A DNA stretch of 64,000 nucleotides from the NCBI RefSeq assembly GCF_950295315.1, contig NC_080166.1, forward strand, positions 96,539,141 through 96,603,140, written 5' to 3'. Shown here one piece after another: positions 20,150 through 31,045 of this stretch (positions are counted from its first letter, which is position 1; each line of letters opens with the position of its first letter). The stretch comes from Erinaceus europaeus. Taxonomy: Eukaryota; Chordata; Mammalia; Eulipotyphla; Erinaceidae. The notes beneath the pieces were generated by a model. It worked only from the letters and a program-made list of their open reading frames with translations. It searched no databases and was not told where the DNA came from. Position numbers and translations under genes: made by a program.

Positions 20150-21600
20150 ATAAATATTGTTGAATTTAAACTCCATTTATTTGATGTGATCCGGGACCTG
20201 TATTTAGCTTAGAAGCCTATGTGACCACTGCATCCCTGTAGATCTGAGCTCACATTCTGTGGTCATGAGTAGGAATGTTCCAAGCTGCCCCAATTTCAGG
20301 AACCATCTTCTTCAGGTATAGCATAGAGTATGTTGTCCAGCCTCCCTTCAGAGGATGGAACATTGTCTACCATTGTTGATCCAAGTCGAGGGCAAGTTCC
20401 TATGGGGGCCCACAAAGGGGTCTATTGTGTTGTTCCTGATAGAGATGACTAACCAGTAACAATGGAGAGAGGGATTTATTCGAATTCTAGGCCCATAATG
20501 TCTGTTTGGGAATCTCAGGACTCTCTGAATAGGGCCCCAGCTGATGGGGTGGTCTGATAGTGATTAAAGAGTCATCATTAAAGTATGCCAGTCTCTTGCC
20601 CTTATTCAGCTTTTGCCGTCCTCGCTTTGATAAGCTTAGCTTTGGAATGAGTGAGGGAAGTGTAATAGGAAGTAGGTGAGGAGGGTATCTAAACGTACAT
20701 TGAACTATTTCATTATGAACTCGATACTGACTCACTGCAGACTATTGTGTACTTTTGCTTTCAGGTATATAATTTGCCTTAATTTATGGATACATGTGAA
20801 CCTATGCTCTATCTCGCAGGACCTGGTCTATATCTAGGTTTTGGGACTTTGTTAGGAAGTGAACTACCTGGAATGGAACTAGAGAATCCTATGAAAGGAA
20901 AGGTCTCACCTGAGTAATGAGGCTGAAGGGTTGACATTCCACACTTGATGTCTTTGGACACAGTCTGAAGTGAAGCATGCTGAGGTGGTACTTGATGTGT
21001 TGATTAGGTTGTGATCAGTGGATGCAATATCATTTAGTATGAATTGAGAGAAGCATGCAGAAAAGTGAGCCCCACCCTAGAGGTTCCAGGACTGGGGGAA
21101 ATATAGGCTCTATAGAGGAAGCAGGAGGTTCCTGCTGTCTTAGGGTTTAAGACAGTAATAGTTGTTGCTATAATCACATTATTTGGCGATTGGGTTAGCT
21201 TTGAAATATTCCTTTGTTAGGATTTCCTGTATCATACACAACATCACCGTAACTTATATCTTTAACATTATTTGTATATAGTTGTGTCACTGGTTGCTAT
21301 CTACAAAATGAAGACCCTCCAACTCTTCATCTGAACTATTCCAGGCTTTAGTCAACAACTTGTTTGGTTTTGTATGTTAACTCTCTTTTCAGCCACCAGG
21401 TTCCAGATGCTACCATGATGCCAAACAGACTTCCCTGGACAGACAATGTATCCTGGAGCTCTGATTCCCCAGAACCCTGCGCCATTAGGGAAAGAGAGAG
21501 ACAGGTTGGGAGTATGGATCGACCTGTCAATGCCCATGTTCAGCAGGGAAGCAATTACAGAAGCCAGACCTTCCACCTTCTGCATCCACACTCAAAAAAA
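20150..21600 (+). repeat. R-A retroposon, long copy
   Basis: The last ~300 bases (from about 21290, CTATCTACAAAATGAAGACC, through CAACTTGTTTGG and GCCACCAGGTTCCAGATGC to TTCCACCTTCTGCATCC) match the other R-A copies. The upstream ~1.1 kb is assigned by continuity and by my impression that it recurs in hedgehog DNA. It has no open frame. The copy stops short of the usual R end and meets poly(A) and a SINE-b at 21596-21604. Confidence 0.5.
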
Positions 21601-21603
21601 AAC

Positions 21604-21845
21604 CACAATATAAACTTCAAGGACCCACTCAATGATCTGGGTTTGAGCCCCTGGCTCACCACCTGCAGGGGGTCACTTCACAAACAGTGAAGCAGGTCTA
21701 CAGGTGTCTATCTCTCTCCCTCTCTGTCTTCCCATCCCCTCTCAATTTGTCTCTGTCCTTTCAAAAAATAAATTAACAAATGGCCACAGGAGCAGTGGAT
21801 TCATAGTGTAGGCACTGAACCTGAGTAATAACCCGGAGACAAAAA
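21604..21845 (+). repeat. SINE-b copy, 5' shortened
   Basis: The head is eroded. Box B (GGGTTTGAGCCCC), the AGTGAAGCAGGTCTACAGG block, a CT body and the b module (CAGGAGCAGTGGATTCATAG ... AATAACCCGGAGAC) are clear. Confidence 0.82.
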
Positions 21846-21967
21846 AAATCTAACATATGATATAGAATTTATTCTATTGATAATAGAATTTCCGCTATTT
21901 AAATTTAGCGTTAAAAAAAGATAAAATTTTGGAAGGTAAGTAGGACCATAGAAAAATTGGCAAAAAC

Positions 21968-22020
21968 ACAGATAGATAGATAGATAGATAGATAAGTAGG
22001 TAGGTAGATAGGTAGATAGT
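21968..22020. repeat. (GATA)n/(GGTA)n microsatellite
   Basis: Six GATA units followed by GTAG and GATA variants, next to the R copy at 22021. Confidence 0.95.
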
Positions 22021-22175
22021 TATAGAAATGATAGACAACCTGTGACCTTGGTAAAACCACTGCAGTTTCCAATGGAGGGGATAGGGACACTGAACTTTGG
22101 TGGTGTTAACAGTGTAGAATTGTACCCATGTTATTTTATAATTTTGTGAGTTGGTAATAACAATTTTTTAAGAAA
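22021..22175 (+). repeat. R-type 3' end, diverged
   Basis: AGTTTCCAATGGAGGGGATAG, GAACTTTGGTGGTG and GTGTAGAATTGTACCC give the R signature. The final part has drifted, so the subgroup is unclear. Confidence 0.6.
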
Positions 22176-22609
22176 GGTAAGATTTTTGTCACATTCTCAA
22201 GTCATCCTCATAGGTCTATGTGAGAGCTAAACCTCTGTCTTTTAAATAATTAGTTTGCTTTGCTTTGTTCATGGGGTCCCTCTGATTTTTTGTGTTGACA
22301 ATAGTTACAACTAGGCATATGGAAAACTCTCGGGACTCTCCCATGGCATCATAGGAGCAGACTCCTGCTACATTATTTTGGCAACCACATCAAGGATGGC
22401 TTAACCAGGAAAAGCAAACTCTCTCTATAGGTAAAACCTATGCTTTCCAAGTAACTTTGTCTTCTTACTAAGCTATTTCCATCTCCTGATTCTCCTGTGA
22501 TTTTTTTGTGTACTGGACTCTCCATAACATCTCCACTTTGCTTTTCCTCTACGTACCCTCTCTAGAACAAAAAAGGAAATAAAGGAAAATTATCAACTGA
22601 AAACAACAT
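22176..22609. other. No gene or recognised repeat
   Basis: Unique-looking sequence. 22290-22450 could be an old SINE, but no block is convincing. Confidence 0.45.
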
Positions 22610-22624
22610 AGAACATACTATATC

Positions 22625-22877
22625 ATGAGTTGAGTGGTAGCGCAGTGGGTTAAGCGCATGTGGCACAAAGCACAAGTACCAGTATAAGGATCCTGGTTTG
22701 AGCCCCAGGCTCCCCACCTGCAGGGGAGTCGCTTCTCGGCTGGTGAAGCAGGTCTGCAGGTGTCTATCTTTGTCTCCCCCTCCTCTCTCCATTTCTCTCT
22801 GTCCTATCTAACAACAACGACAACAACAACAACTACAACAATAAAAAATAAGGCAACAAAAGGGAATTTAAAAAAAG
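22625..22877 (+). repeat. SINE-a copy with 15-bp TSD
   Basis: Flanked by the exact repeat AGAACATACTATATC at 22610-22624 and 22878-22892. Box A (TAGCGCAGTGG, 22638-22648) and box B (GGTTTGAGCCC, 22695-22705) of an internal RNA polymerase III promoter are recognisable. A CT body and an AACAACAACTACAAC ... CAACAAAAGGG tail follow. A good reference copy for the family. Confidence 0.94.
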
Positions 22878-22892
22878 AGAACATACTATATC

Positions 22893-23078
22893 TAGCTACA
22901 ATACAATCAAATTGGACTTTCAAGTCTTAGGTGAAGCTTAAACAGATGTCCCTCATCTCTTCTGTCTTTGAAGTGTTCACTAAACTAAAGGCAGAATTTA
23001 TCTGCCACATGTTGGTAAAACAAAATCATGCTAATATTTCTCTTCATCATTCAACATGTGATGGATTTTACATTCCAA

Positions 23079-23109
<31 letters not shown>

Positions 23110-23654
23110 ATAGATCAGAAACATAGCAATAAATTATGAATCACATTCTTCCTTTTGGGACATAGAAACATCTCCTGTTTTTCAAAAGTTCATGATAGGC
23201 CATGAAGCTTTTACAAATGACCTACATTAGTAACCATCTTCTGAGAACACAAAGAAACACAAAGATGACTTTAGCTCTTACAGCAAAAGGTGAAAAGCAC
23301 ATTCGGTTTTGTTTTGCAGAGACTATTATATTATAGAAGGCAATGGCACTGAGCAATAAGAGTGGTCAAGCCAAGGTCCCTTCCTGAGAAACACTTTATA
23401 GAGACTGTCAATCCAGTATACCATTTCATAACTCTCTGTTACTGTTATTTTACCAATAGGCTTTATGTGTAATTTGGTAGATTTGTTAGGCTATTTTAGG
23501 TTCTGGAAAATTCGTCTTAAACAAATTAGTGGCAATTTCTTGTACATTTTATGCCATTTTGTCTTAGGAACAGTTTCTGAGGTATGTTCTACTTTTGAAT
23601 AACAGGGGAAACCAATATTTCAATTTAAAGATCTAAAGCAATATACACACTAAC
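22893..23654. other. Unique sequence with a (GT)n run
   Basis: A GT microsatellite occupies 23079-23109. The remainder has no recognised repeat or gene. Confidence 0.6.
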
Positions 23655-23760
23655 ACAAAAAAGGAGTGAAAGCATTGCTGATGATATAGCCCATGCTAGG
23701 GTTTGAATTCAGAACCTCATGCATGCAAGTCCAGTTCTCCACCACTGCAAACAACCCAAG
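23655..23760 (-). repeat. SINE-e copy, diverged
   Basis: GAAAGCATTGCTGATGATAT, box-B-like GGGTTTGAATTCAG and CATGCATGCAAGTCCAGTTC match the order of minus-strand SINE-e copies. Confidence 0.5.
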
Positions 23761-24873
23761 GCTATTAAGGATTTAAGACTTCCTTAATAATCTTACTTCA
23801 GTATAAGTGGAAATGAAAGTTCTCAATTTTCATACCAGACCAAATTTTATATCAACCATCTCTTCATATTCTCAACACCTGGCTAGAGATGAAAACTCAC
23901 TTTAGTGTTTATTCTACGGGAAGGATTTCACTGTAGGTTTGTTTTCTTGTTTAGGCATTCAGCTCATAGATTACTGAGACTATTTACAAGTTCTCATTTC
24001 AGATTTTAAGATTTCCTCCTAAAGTTAAGATTTAAATAATGTGTTAGAAATGGTGCTCAGAACAGGATATAAAAGCATTCGGACAATAAAAGCATTCCAG
24101 CGGTGAACTGCAAATGGTTCTGCATGATGTGAAATAATCCACATTAATACAGTGATGGGCTCAGCATCACAGTGACTAGGGGTTTTAAGTCCCTGAGAGA
24201 AACCAAATGAAATAGAGGAAAACTCTGTGAAGTATGCCAGAATGTCTGACTGTTTTAGAGACTCTCTCATTAAAGTGGCAGTCAACTAGACAGCCTCATG
24301 GAGCTCAGAATCCTGCATCCCACTTTTGTAACATAGTTTTCTGATGCTTAACTCCACTCATGAGTTACTTCCTTCTGCCATACATCTTCCACCCTATGGA
24401 CAGTAGAGAAGTGGGACTAACTCATCAGTCCTAAGTCATAGACTGACTCAGATTGACAACAATCAGAATGTATCTGAGAAGCCCAGAAGGTACCTGGAAC
24501 TGGAAAACATATTGTTGCCTCCCCAGACACCTGCCTATGATGTGCTTTTGTCAGGATTCTGTAGAATGACAAATTAGTGAAGCAAATACATTCTGGAGGA
24601 ACTTGCTCATGTGGATAACTAAATCCTGATGTACAATTGACAGGTGAGGGTGTGTATCTATTCCATCTATGACAATGCACCATATTAAAATCTTTTTTCC
24701 TAATTAAAAAAAAAGTATAATGGTTGGTCAGAGACCATTCATACTCTAAAGCTTGAGGAAATAACAGCATTGAAGGGTCAGACTGAAAGCTAGAAGTGCT
24801 TTCTACCATTTCCCTCTCTCCCAGACAGGATATAAAGTCCTCAAAGAAAATATAGGAGGAGACAAGATAAAAC
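23761..24873. other. No gene or recognised repeat
   Basis: About 1.1 kb unique-looking. It holds a 153-codon minus-strand open frame (24878-24417) and an 86-codon one (24285-24025). Neither shows a domain, signal peptide or known family feature. Confidence 0.5.
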
Positions 24874-24883
24874 TCCACAAATA

Positions 24884-25175
24884 GGGAGTCGGGTGGTAGT
24901 GCAGTGGGTTAAGCGCACATGACATGAAGTGCAAGGACCAGCACAAGGATCTTGGTTTGAGCCCCCAGCTCCCCACCTGCAGGGGAGTCTTTTCACAAGT
25001 GTTGAAGCAGGTCCGCAGATGTCTATCTTTCTCTCCCCCTCTCTGTCTTCCCCTCCTTTCTCCATTTCTCTCTGTCCTATTCAACAATGATGCCATCAAT
25101 AACAACAACAATAACTACAAGAATAAAACAACAAGGGCAACAAAAGGCAATAAATAAATAAATATTTTTTTAAAA
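24884..25175 (+). repeat. SINE-a copy with 10-bp TSD
   Basis: TSD TCCACAAATA at 24874-24883 and 25176-25185. Starts GGGAGTCGGGTGGTAGTGCAG, with box B GGTTTGAGCCCC and a CT body. It ends with a GGGCAACAAAAGG-type tail and AATA repeats. Confidence 0.92.
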
Positions 25176-25344
25176 TCCACAAATAAAGCAAAAGCAAGAA
25201 TAACAAATGTCAACATAAGCAATTTAGAAGCAAAAGGAGACTTCCTGGGATTAAACTCTACTTGTTTGTTGGAAAAGCCATAGCATGTTCTTCTATGCTT
25301 TTCTATGCAAAAACATGTCATGACTTTTCCAACAACCAAATGTT

Positions 25345-25405
25345 ATATAATACCTAACTAACTGTGTGACCTCAGACAATCTTATACTTACATTTTTATG
25401 TTATG
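25345..25405 (+). repeat. MIR, 5' part of a split copy
   Basis: CTAACTAACTGTGTGACCTC followed by AGACAATCTTATACTTAC matches the MIR core (TAGCTGTGTGACCTTGGGCAA). The expected continuation is found about 600 bases further on, at 26005. Confidence 0.6.
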
Positions 25406-25407
25406 GT

Positions 25408-25634
25408 ATATTTATTTATTCATTTATATATGAGACAGAAAATAAGAGAGGAAAGAGAGAGGGAATGAAGAGCAAAAAGGAGGGAGAGAAGGAGGAAGAG
25501 AGAGAGAGAGAGAGATAGAACATTTCTCAGTTCTGGTGTAAGGTGGTACCAGTATTTGAACCTGGGGCCTCTGGGACCTCAGGTTAGTTTGTTTAACAAA
25601 CTGAACTCGTTATCTTCCTGTTCCTTAACCTACT
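25408..25634 (-). repeat. SINE-e copy with GA-rich body
   Basis: TTATTTATTCATTTATA tail side, an expanded GA/GGA body at 25430-25520, TTCTCAGTTCTGGTGTAAGG, and box-B-like TTGAACCTGGGGCCT. Confidence 0.55.
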
Positions 25635-25649
25635 CCCCCCCCCCCCTCC
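25635..25649. repeat. Poly(C) run
   Basis: A run of 13 C (interrupted at the ends by CT) between two minus-strand SINEs. Confidence 0.9.
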
Positions 25650-25988
25650 AGAGTTATCACTGGGGCTCAGTGCCTGCTCTGGCAAACGCTAGAAGAAGTG
25701 CCTGCTCTACGAATTCACTACTCCTGGAGGCCATTTTTCCCATTTTTGTTGCCCTTGTTGTCGTTGTTATGGTTGTTGTTGTTAGATAGGACAGAAAGAA
25801 ATAGAGAGAGGAGGAAAAGACAGAGAGGGAGAGAGAAAGATAGACATCTGCAGACCTGTTTCATCACTTGTGAAGCAACCCCTCACCCCCACAGATGGGG
25901 ATCTGGGGGCTCAAACCGGAATCCTTGCACTGGTCCCTGCGCTTCATGCCATGTGTGCTTAACCTGCTGTGCTACCACCTGGTCCCCC
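25650..25988 (-). repeat. SINE-b copy, minus strand
   Basis: The b module (GAGTTATCACTGGGGCTCAG) is partly duplicated (GTGCCTGCTCT occurs twice). TTGTTGCCCTTGTTGTCG, TTAGATAGGACAGAAAG, the CTGCAGACCTG block and a head ending TACCACCTGGTCCCC follow. Confidence 0.85.
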
Positions 25989-26004
25989 TTTTAATGCTTC
26001 AGCT

Positions 26005-26120
26005 ACCTTCTTTGAAAAATGGAATTAATACCTATTTCTCAGTGATAGGATTTTGAGCAAATAAATGGATTAATACCTGCAAAACACTAAAAACAATATA
26101 CCACTCTTTATATATAAAAG
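26005..26120 (+). repeat. MIR, 3' part of a split copy
   Basis: GAAAAATGGAATTAATACC, TGATAGGATTTTGAGCAAAT and AATACCTGCAAAACACTAA follow the MIR 3' half (AAAATGGGAATAATAGTACC ... GTGAGGATTAAATGAG). With 25345-25405 it reconstitutes one element cut by two SINEs. Confidence 0.6.
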
Positions 26121-26299
26121 ACACTGACAGTATTGGCTATGTAGTAGACCTCTGAAATGCATTACATTTACTCAGACACAGCTATTTGACCAAGATGAAT
26201 TAATATGAGCTATAAAGGGATCAAAACTTTATCTCTGAAAGGATGATAAAGACTGAAGTACTTATTTCTAGATATCAGAAAGTAAAAAAAAAATCTCTT

Positions 26300-26543
26300 C
26301 TAGGTGTAGGGTGGTGGCTAACCCAGTAGAGTCACTTTACTACCATATACATGTTAACATGCACAAGGAGCAGGGTTCAAGTGTCCAGTCTTTACCTGCA
26401 GGAGACACTCTTTAGCAGTGGTACAGCAGTACTGTAGGTACTAAAAAAAACAAAATAGGTCAAATGACCAATGATGATGATGGGGTCATGTTGGCACTGA
26501 GACCCAATGATAACCCTGGTGGCATAAAACAAAACAAAGCAAA
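26300..26543 (+). repeat. SINE with c-like head and b-like tail
   Basis: GGGTGGTGGCTAACCCAG, box B GGGTTCAAGTGTCC, TTTAGCAGTGGTACAGCAG, poly(A), then GGCACTGAGACCCAATGATA and ACCCTGGTGGC of the b module. The centre is diverged. Confidence 0.65.
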
Positions 26544-26816
26544 GGGCGTCAGGCAGTAGCGCAGCGGGTTAAGTGCAGGTGGCGTAAAGCACAAGGACCG
26601 GCATGAGGATCCTGCTTCGAGCCCCCGGCTCCCCAGGGGTGTCGCTTCACAGACAGTGAAGCATGTCTGCAGGTGTCTATCTTTCTCTCCCCCTCTGTCT
26701 TCCCCTCCTCTCTCTATTTCTCTCTGTCTTATCCAACAATGACGACAATAAGAATAACTACAGCAATAAAACAACAAGGGCAACAAAAGGGAATAAATAA
26801 GTAAATATCAAAAAAT
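26544..26816 (+). repeat. SINE-a copy with 13-bp TSD
   Basis: TSD AAAACAAAGCAAA at 26531-26543 and 26817-26829. Head GGCGTCAGGCAGTAGCGCAG, box B CTTCGAGCCC, a CT body, then a GGGCAACAAAAGGGAATAAA tail. Confidence 0.92.
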
Positions 26817-26834
26817 AAAACAAAGCAAAATAAA

Positions 26835-27018
26835 ACTCAGGACCAAGTGGTAACATACTCAGTGAAGGATATATGTTACCATGCTCAAGGACCCAAGTTC
26901 AAGCCCCCAATTCCCACCTATAAAGTAGAAGTTTCATAAGCAGTGGAGCAATGCTGCAAGTAACTCTCCTCGCTCTTTCTCTGTCTCACCTTCTACCAAA
27001 AAAAAAAAATAAATAATA
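26835..27018 (+). repeat. SINE-c copy, diverged
   Basis: GGACCAAGTGGTAACATACTC, box B AGTTCAAGCCCCC, AAGTTTCATAAGCAGTGGAG, a CT body and an A-rich tail with AATAAATAA. Confidence 0.78.
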
Positions 27019-28188
27019 GTCGAAACTCTCTTCATCTACAGTAATTCTGAGATGATTCTCATCTCTTAGCTTGATGCCAAAGAGGACCCAAACAGTTTGT
27101 CTTTTACAAGGCTTAGATCATGAAACAATTTTGGAATACTGTATTGGTAGAAACTTCTAGAGGAAAAATACTGTTATGTGAAAAACAGTGTATATCATGT
27201 TGTATGTATGTGCCTTTATCTAGAATCTAAAGGAATCACCTTGAATAGAACACTGCAGCAGGATTTTCATGTAACCATTTTTGAATAAGAAAATGTTTCA
27301 AAGGAGACTGTAGCTGTAGCACACGCCTTTGGAAAGGAAGTCAATGAAATGCAGATAAATAGAAGAGGGTGCTTATCCATCTGCTGAAAACAAATACGCC
27401 CAGCTGGACACAGATATAATTTTTGCCCTTTACATCATTTGAAAAATGTGTCTCTTTTGGCTTTCATTCTGCTTAGTGCAGAGTATGTGCTGAATAAATA
27501 CCTGTTGCTTGATTAATTGATGGTGTCATCCCAATCTAGGGTTGGGGCAGGAGTAGAAACAGCAGGATATGCTTTAACACACTAATCCTCAAATATTCAA
27601 CAGTCCTGTTTGGGAGAAAAATCCTTCCTGACTTGAGGCCTACAGAAACAAGCACTCATCATTTCTATTAAGAATGGATTTCCCCAGCAAAATAATCGGA
27701 GCTTGACTAGCTTTACTTTTGACATGAGTTACATGAAAATTTTGGCAGCATTTGGAAGGGAAAGTCATCGTATCTGGATGCAGAAAGCTAGGGTTCTTGA
27801 CCCTAATCATTGTGATAAGACAGTCTACTAGATGAAAGATGATTTTATATATAGATATATTTCCCCAACCTGCATAGACACTTTCATAAGGATCTGATAT
27901 GCAGCTTGAAGGAAGCTATCTTGACCACCACCAAGAGAAAGAAAGGTATTATACAAGTTCAAAGTCACTGACCAGAGTAAAATGAACCAGCATGGATGCC
28001 TAGAAAAAATTTGAGAAACTACATAGCTATTTTGCTTTATCAAGAATGCTTCCATTTCTTTCAGCCTTCCAGAATATGAGAGGATGGCTGTAAAGAGTAG
28101 TTATCTGTTTAACAAGTAAGACAGTAAAAAAAAAAAAGTAATAAATAAATAAATAATTATTGTGATAGAAAGTGGAAAATAAAACCAG
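27019..28188. other. Unique sequence with a MIR end
   Basis: Mostly repeat-free. 27240-27440 has the mixed texture of conserved noncoding DNA, but this is a guess. No open frame of note. Confidence 0.45.
27465..27525 (+). repeat. MIR 3' end
   Basis: TAGTGCAGAGTATGTGCTGA and ATAAATACCTGTTGCTTGAT match the end of MIR-type SINEs (GTAGGTGCTCAATAAATGTTTGTTGAATGA). Confidence 0.6.
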
Positions 28189-28400
28189 GGGGCCAGATGG
28201 TGGCAAACCTGGTTAAGCACACACATGTTGCAATGCACAAGGACCCAGGTTCAAGCCCCTGATCCTGCAGGGGCAAAGCTTCACGAGTGGTGAAGCAGGG
28301 CTGTGTGTGTCTTTCTGCCTCTGTCTTCTCCTCCCCTCTCAAATTCTAGCTGTCTCTATATAATAAATAAATTAAATAAATAAAAATAAAATAAAAAAGT
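28189..28400 (+). repeat. SINE-c copy
   Basis: GGGGGCCAGATGGTGGCAAAC, box B AGGTTCAAGCCCC, AAAGCTTCACGAGTGGTG and a CT body. The tail is a long AATA/AAATA run. Confidence 0.88.
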
Positions 28401-28584
28401 AAAATAGGAATTTGGAAATGAAAAGGGAGAAAAAGGAAAATTACAGAGAATTATTGACTTCTCCATAAGTTAACTTAAGATGAAGGTGAACAAAATTTAC
28501 AGAAGGCAGCACATTAAAGCTGTCTTTATTTATTAAGGGGTATCTTTTACAACTTTTTAAATTTAAGTTTTACTATACAAGGCA

Positions 28585-28720
28585 ATCTTACGGTAGGGAA
28601 GGTGGCTTACTGGGTATAGTGTAGGATTTGCGTCCTTGGGGACCCATGTTCAATCATGAGTATTGCATATGATGGACTAGTGCTCTGGTCTTCTCACAAG
28701 GCAAGTAAATTTTTATTCTA
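28585..28720 (+). repeat. SINE-e copy, plus strand
   Basis: GGGAAGGTGGCTTACTGGGT head, box-B-like TGTTCAATCATGAG and CTAGTGCTCTGGTCTTCTC. Confidence 0.5.
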
Positions 28721-28916
28721 AAGGTTATCTCAGAAAATTGCAAATATCTCTCAGAAGAAATAATATAATGATTTTGATGGCTAATTATGATGAAATATAC
28801 CCTAAGAACATGGCACTGGAAGAATAATCTCCCACTAGGCCCCAATGTTGATGATGCTTAAATTACCATCTTGTGACCACAATAAGTAGTCAGTTGTCTT
28901 ATATAAATGTGATTTT

Positions 28917-29102
28917 GTGAGCTGGGGAGACAGCATAATGGTTCTGCAAAAGACTCTCATGCCTGAGGCTCCAAGGTCCTAGGTTCAATCCCAAGCACCA
29001 GAATAAGCCAGAACTGTTCAGTGCTCTGGTCTCTCTCTCTCTCTCTCTCTCTCTCAGATATCCTGTATCTCCATTATTAAAATAAAAGCAAAACAAAAAA
29101 AA
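28917..29102 (+). repeat. SINE-d copy, full length
   Basis: GAGCTGGGGAGACAGCATAA, box B AGGTTCAATCCC, TTCAGTGCTCTGG, a CT repeat and TCTCCATTATTAAAATAAAA plus poly(A). Its left TSD AAATGTGATTTT (28905-28916) recurs only after the following R-A copy (29640-29651). Confidence 0.88.
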
Positions 29103-29639
29103 CCTAGTATAGTCATGGGCCCTTTGAAATATAACTAAAATTGGCCTACTAGCCATCTACAAAACGGAGACCCTCTAACTCTTCATCTGTATTATTCCAT
29201 CCTTTAGGTTCATGATTAGTCAACAATTTGTTTGGTTTTATATGTTAACTCTTTTTTCAGCCACCAGGTTACAGATGCTACCATGATGCCAACCTGACTT
29301 CCTTGGGCAGACAACCCCACCAATGTGTCTTGGAGCCCCGCTTCCCTAGAGCCCTGTCCCACTAGGGAAAGAGAGAAATGGGCTGGGGGTATGGATCGAC
29401 CTGTCAATGCCCATGTTCAGCAGGGAAGCAATTACAGAAGCCAGACCTTCCACCTTCTGCAACCCATAATGACCCTGGGTCCATACTCCTAGAAGAATAA
29501 AGAATAGGAAAGCTATTGGGGAAGAGGATGGGATATGGAGTGCTGGTGGTGGGAACTGTGTGGAGTTGTACCCCTCTTATCTTATAGTTTTTGTTTGTGT
29601 TTCCTTTTTATAAATAAAAAATAAAATAATTTTTAAAAG
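29103..29639 (+). repeat. R-A retroposon, directly after SINE-d
   Basis: Starts near AGTCATGGGCCCTTTG. Continues CTACAAAACGGAGACCC, CAACAATTTGTTTGG, CACCAGGTTACAGATGCTAC, ATGGATCGACCTGTCAATGC, GAAGCAATTACAGAAGCCAG, GTGTGGAGTTGTACCCC and TTTCCTTTTTATAAATAAAA. Ends exactly at AAATGTGATTTT, which pairs with the copy before the SINE-d. Either the two moved as one chimera or R-A landed in the SINE's A-tail. Confidence 0.82.
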
Positions 29640-29651
29640 AAATGTGATTTT

Positions 29652-30552
29652 TGCACTAAGGGACAAGAAATCTGTGACTCTAAATTCATACTAGGTATTT
29701 GCACTGTTATGAATGAGTAGATGACTGTTTTCATGTATAAGAACGCTTGCGCATAAACGTGGTGGCAGACAGTAAATCTTGTCAGCTAATCAGTGTGTGT
29801 GATTGACACAGTCTGCATAGTAATGGGTATTGAACCCTATTACCCCTAAGAATGGTTATCACTATAGAAAATTTATACCATTTAGGGACATTTGTACTCC
29901 TTAATGTATACTTTGATGATCCTATTGCTAAAAATTAACACTTTTTGGCAGGCATCTCTGTATATGTTTCATTAAAGAATTACCCACCAAAATCATCAAT
30001 GTCTGTACCTCATACTGTTCCAAAGATATCAGAGATATCAAAAGGTGTGGTGAAAGAATTAACAGAGAGATAATAAACAGAGCAAAGACATGGAGATGAA
30101 AGTAAAGAACTAAAGGTAAACCTGATTGAGAAAGACAGACTGTCTGATATGGTCAAATAGGGTCAGAGTAATCATAGGTTGCTGACAAGTTTCAGTTGCC
30201 AACTGTCAGTTAATATGCTAAAATCAAAGTTTGAAAACAAAAAGAACATCAACTAAAAACTCAAAAATCCAATCTCCTCAAGATAAGAAAAAAAAGAATA
30301 TTTTTGTTTATATTATATATACTATATAATAGGTCTTGTTACAGGAAGAAGTTTCAGTTATATTACCGGATTCTAGGAAGTTCTAGTTTGCCCTGCTTCC
30401 TGGTCAAACATCTCTCACTGACTTTCTCCACGTGTTCTGGCCAGGAACAATGTACTATGTGAATGTCTCCTGTGTTCCTGGAAGCTTGAATTATGAACAC
30501 ATAGTGAATTATGCTATATGAAAAATGTGAGTATGAGATCTGAAACAAGATT
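29652..30552. other. No gene or recognised repeat
   Basis: About 0.9 kb, AT-rich, unique-looking. Confidence 0.55.
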
Positions 30553-30585
30553 TATTATTATTATTATTATTTTTTTTTTATTAAT
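30553..30585. repeat. (TTA)n and poly(T)
   Basis: Five to six TTA units followed by T10. This could be the reversed tail of an undetected SINE in 30586-30700. Confidence 0.85.
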
Positions 30586-30934
30586 ACATAATGTGAGCAA
30601 CCTCCATTTTGCAGGTTGTGGAAAGAACTGAGTCATCAACTGGAGCCTGGAGCATGATGTTTGCACTTCTGAGTTCAAAGGCACTTGACTTAGAACCAGT
30701 CAAAAAACACTCATTTTAGGTTGAACATTGTTTGTGAAATATGTCCTTTATTTTCTTGTTGCTTCTAATTAGCTTTCATGACCTTTGTTGGTATTGATTT
30801 CTCTTTGGAATGCTGTCATAAAAAAAACAAGAATTTATTTATATTGTTGCTGCCACTAGTCCGTTTCAAGATATTGTTGTTGAATATTAATCACCTGATT
30901 TATCTTTCTTAGTCTTTAAGCCTCTCAGATAAGT
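30586..30934. other. No gene or recognised repeat
   Basis: Unique-looking. 30590-30700 might be an old SINE, but no block is convincing. Confidence 0.4.
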
Positions 30935-31045
30935 ATTATTTACAATATTTCACAGGTGGATAAACTGATAGTGATTCTTTCACAATCATACTGCCTCTAA
31001 GTGACTGGTATTAAAATCTGACTATTCTCTGACTCCCAAGTCTTC
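30935..31045 (-). repeat. MIR copy, minus strand
   Basis: CACAGGTGGATAAACTGATA, CTCTAAGTGACTGGTATTAA and GACTATTCTCTGACTCCCAA follow the reverse of MIR (ACAGATGAGGAAACTGAGGC ... TAAGTGGCAGAGCCGGGATT ... CTGACTCCAAAGC). Confidence 0.6.

Noticed and set aside
22625..22877. tRNA gene suggested by box A and box B
   Set aside because: The head belongs to an abundant SINE with a CT body, tail and TSD. No cloverleaf with an intact acceptor stem is apparent.
24417..24878. 153-codon minus-strand open frame
   Set aside because: Second longest frame in the window, but no recognisable domain, no conserved motif and no exon context. About this length is expected by chance in 64 kb.
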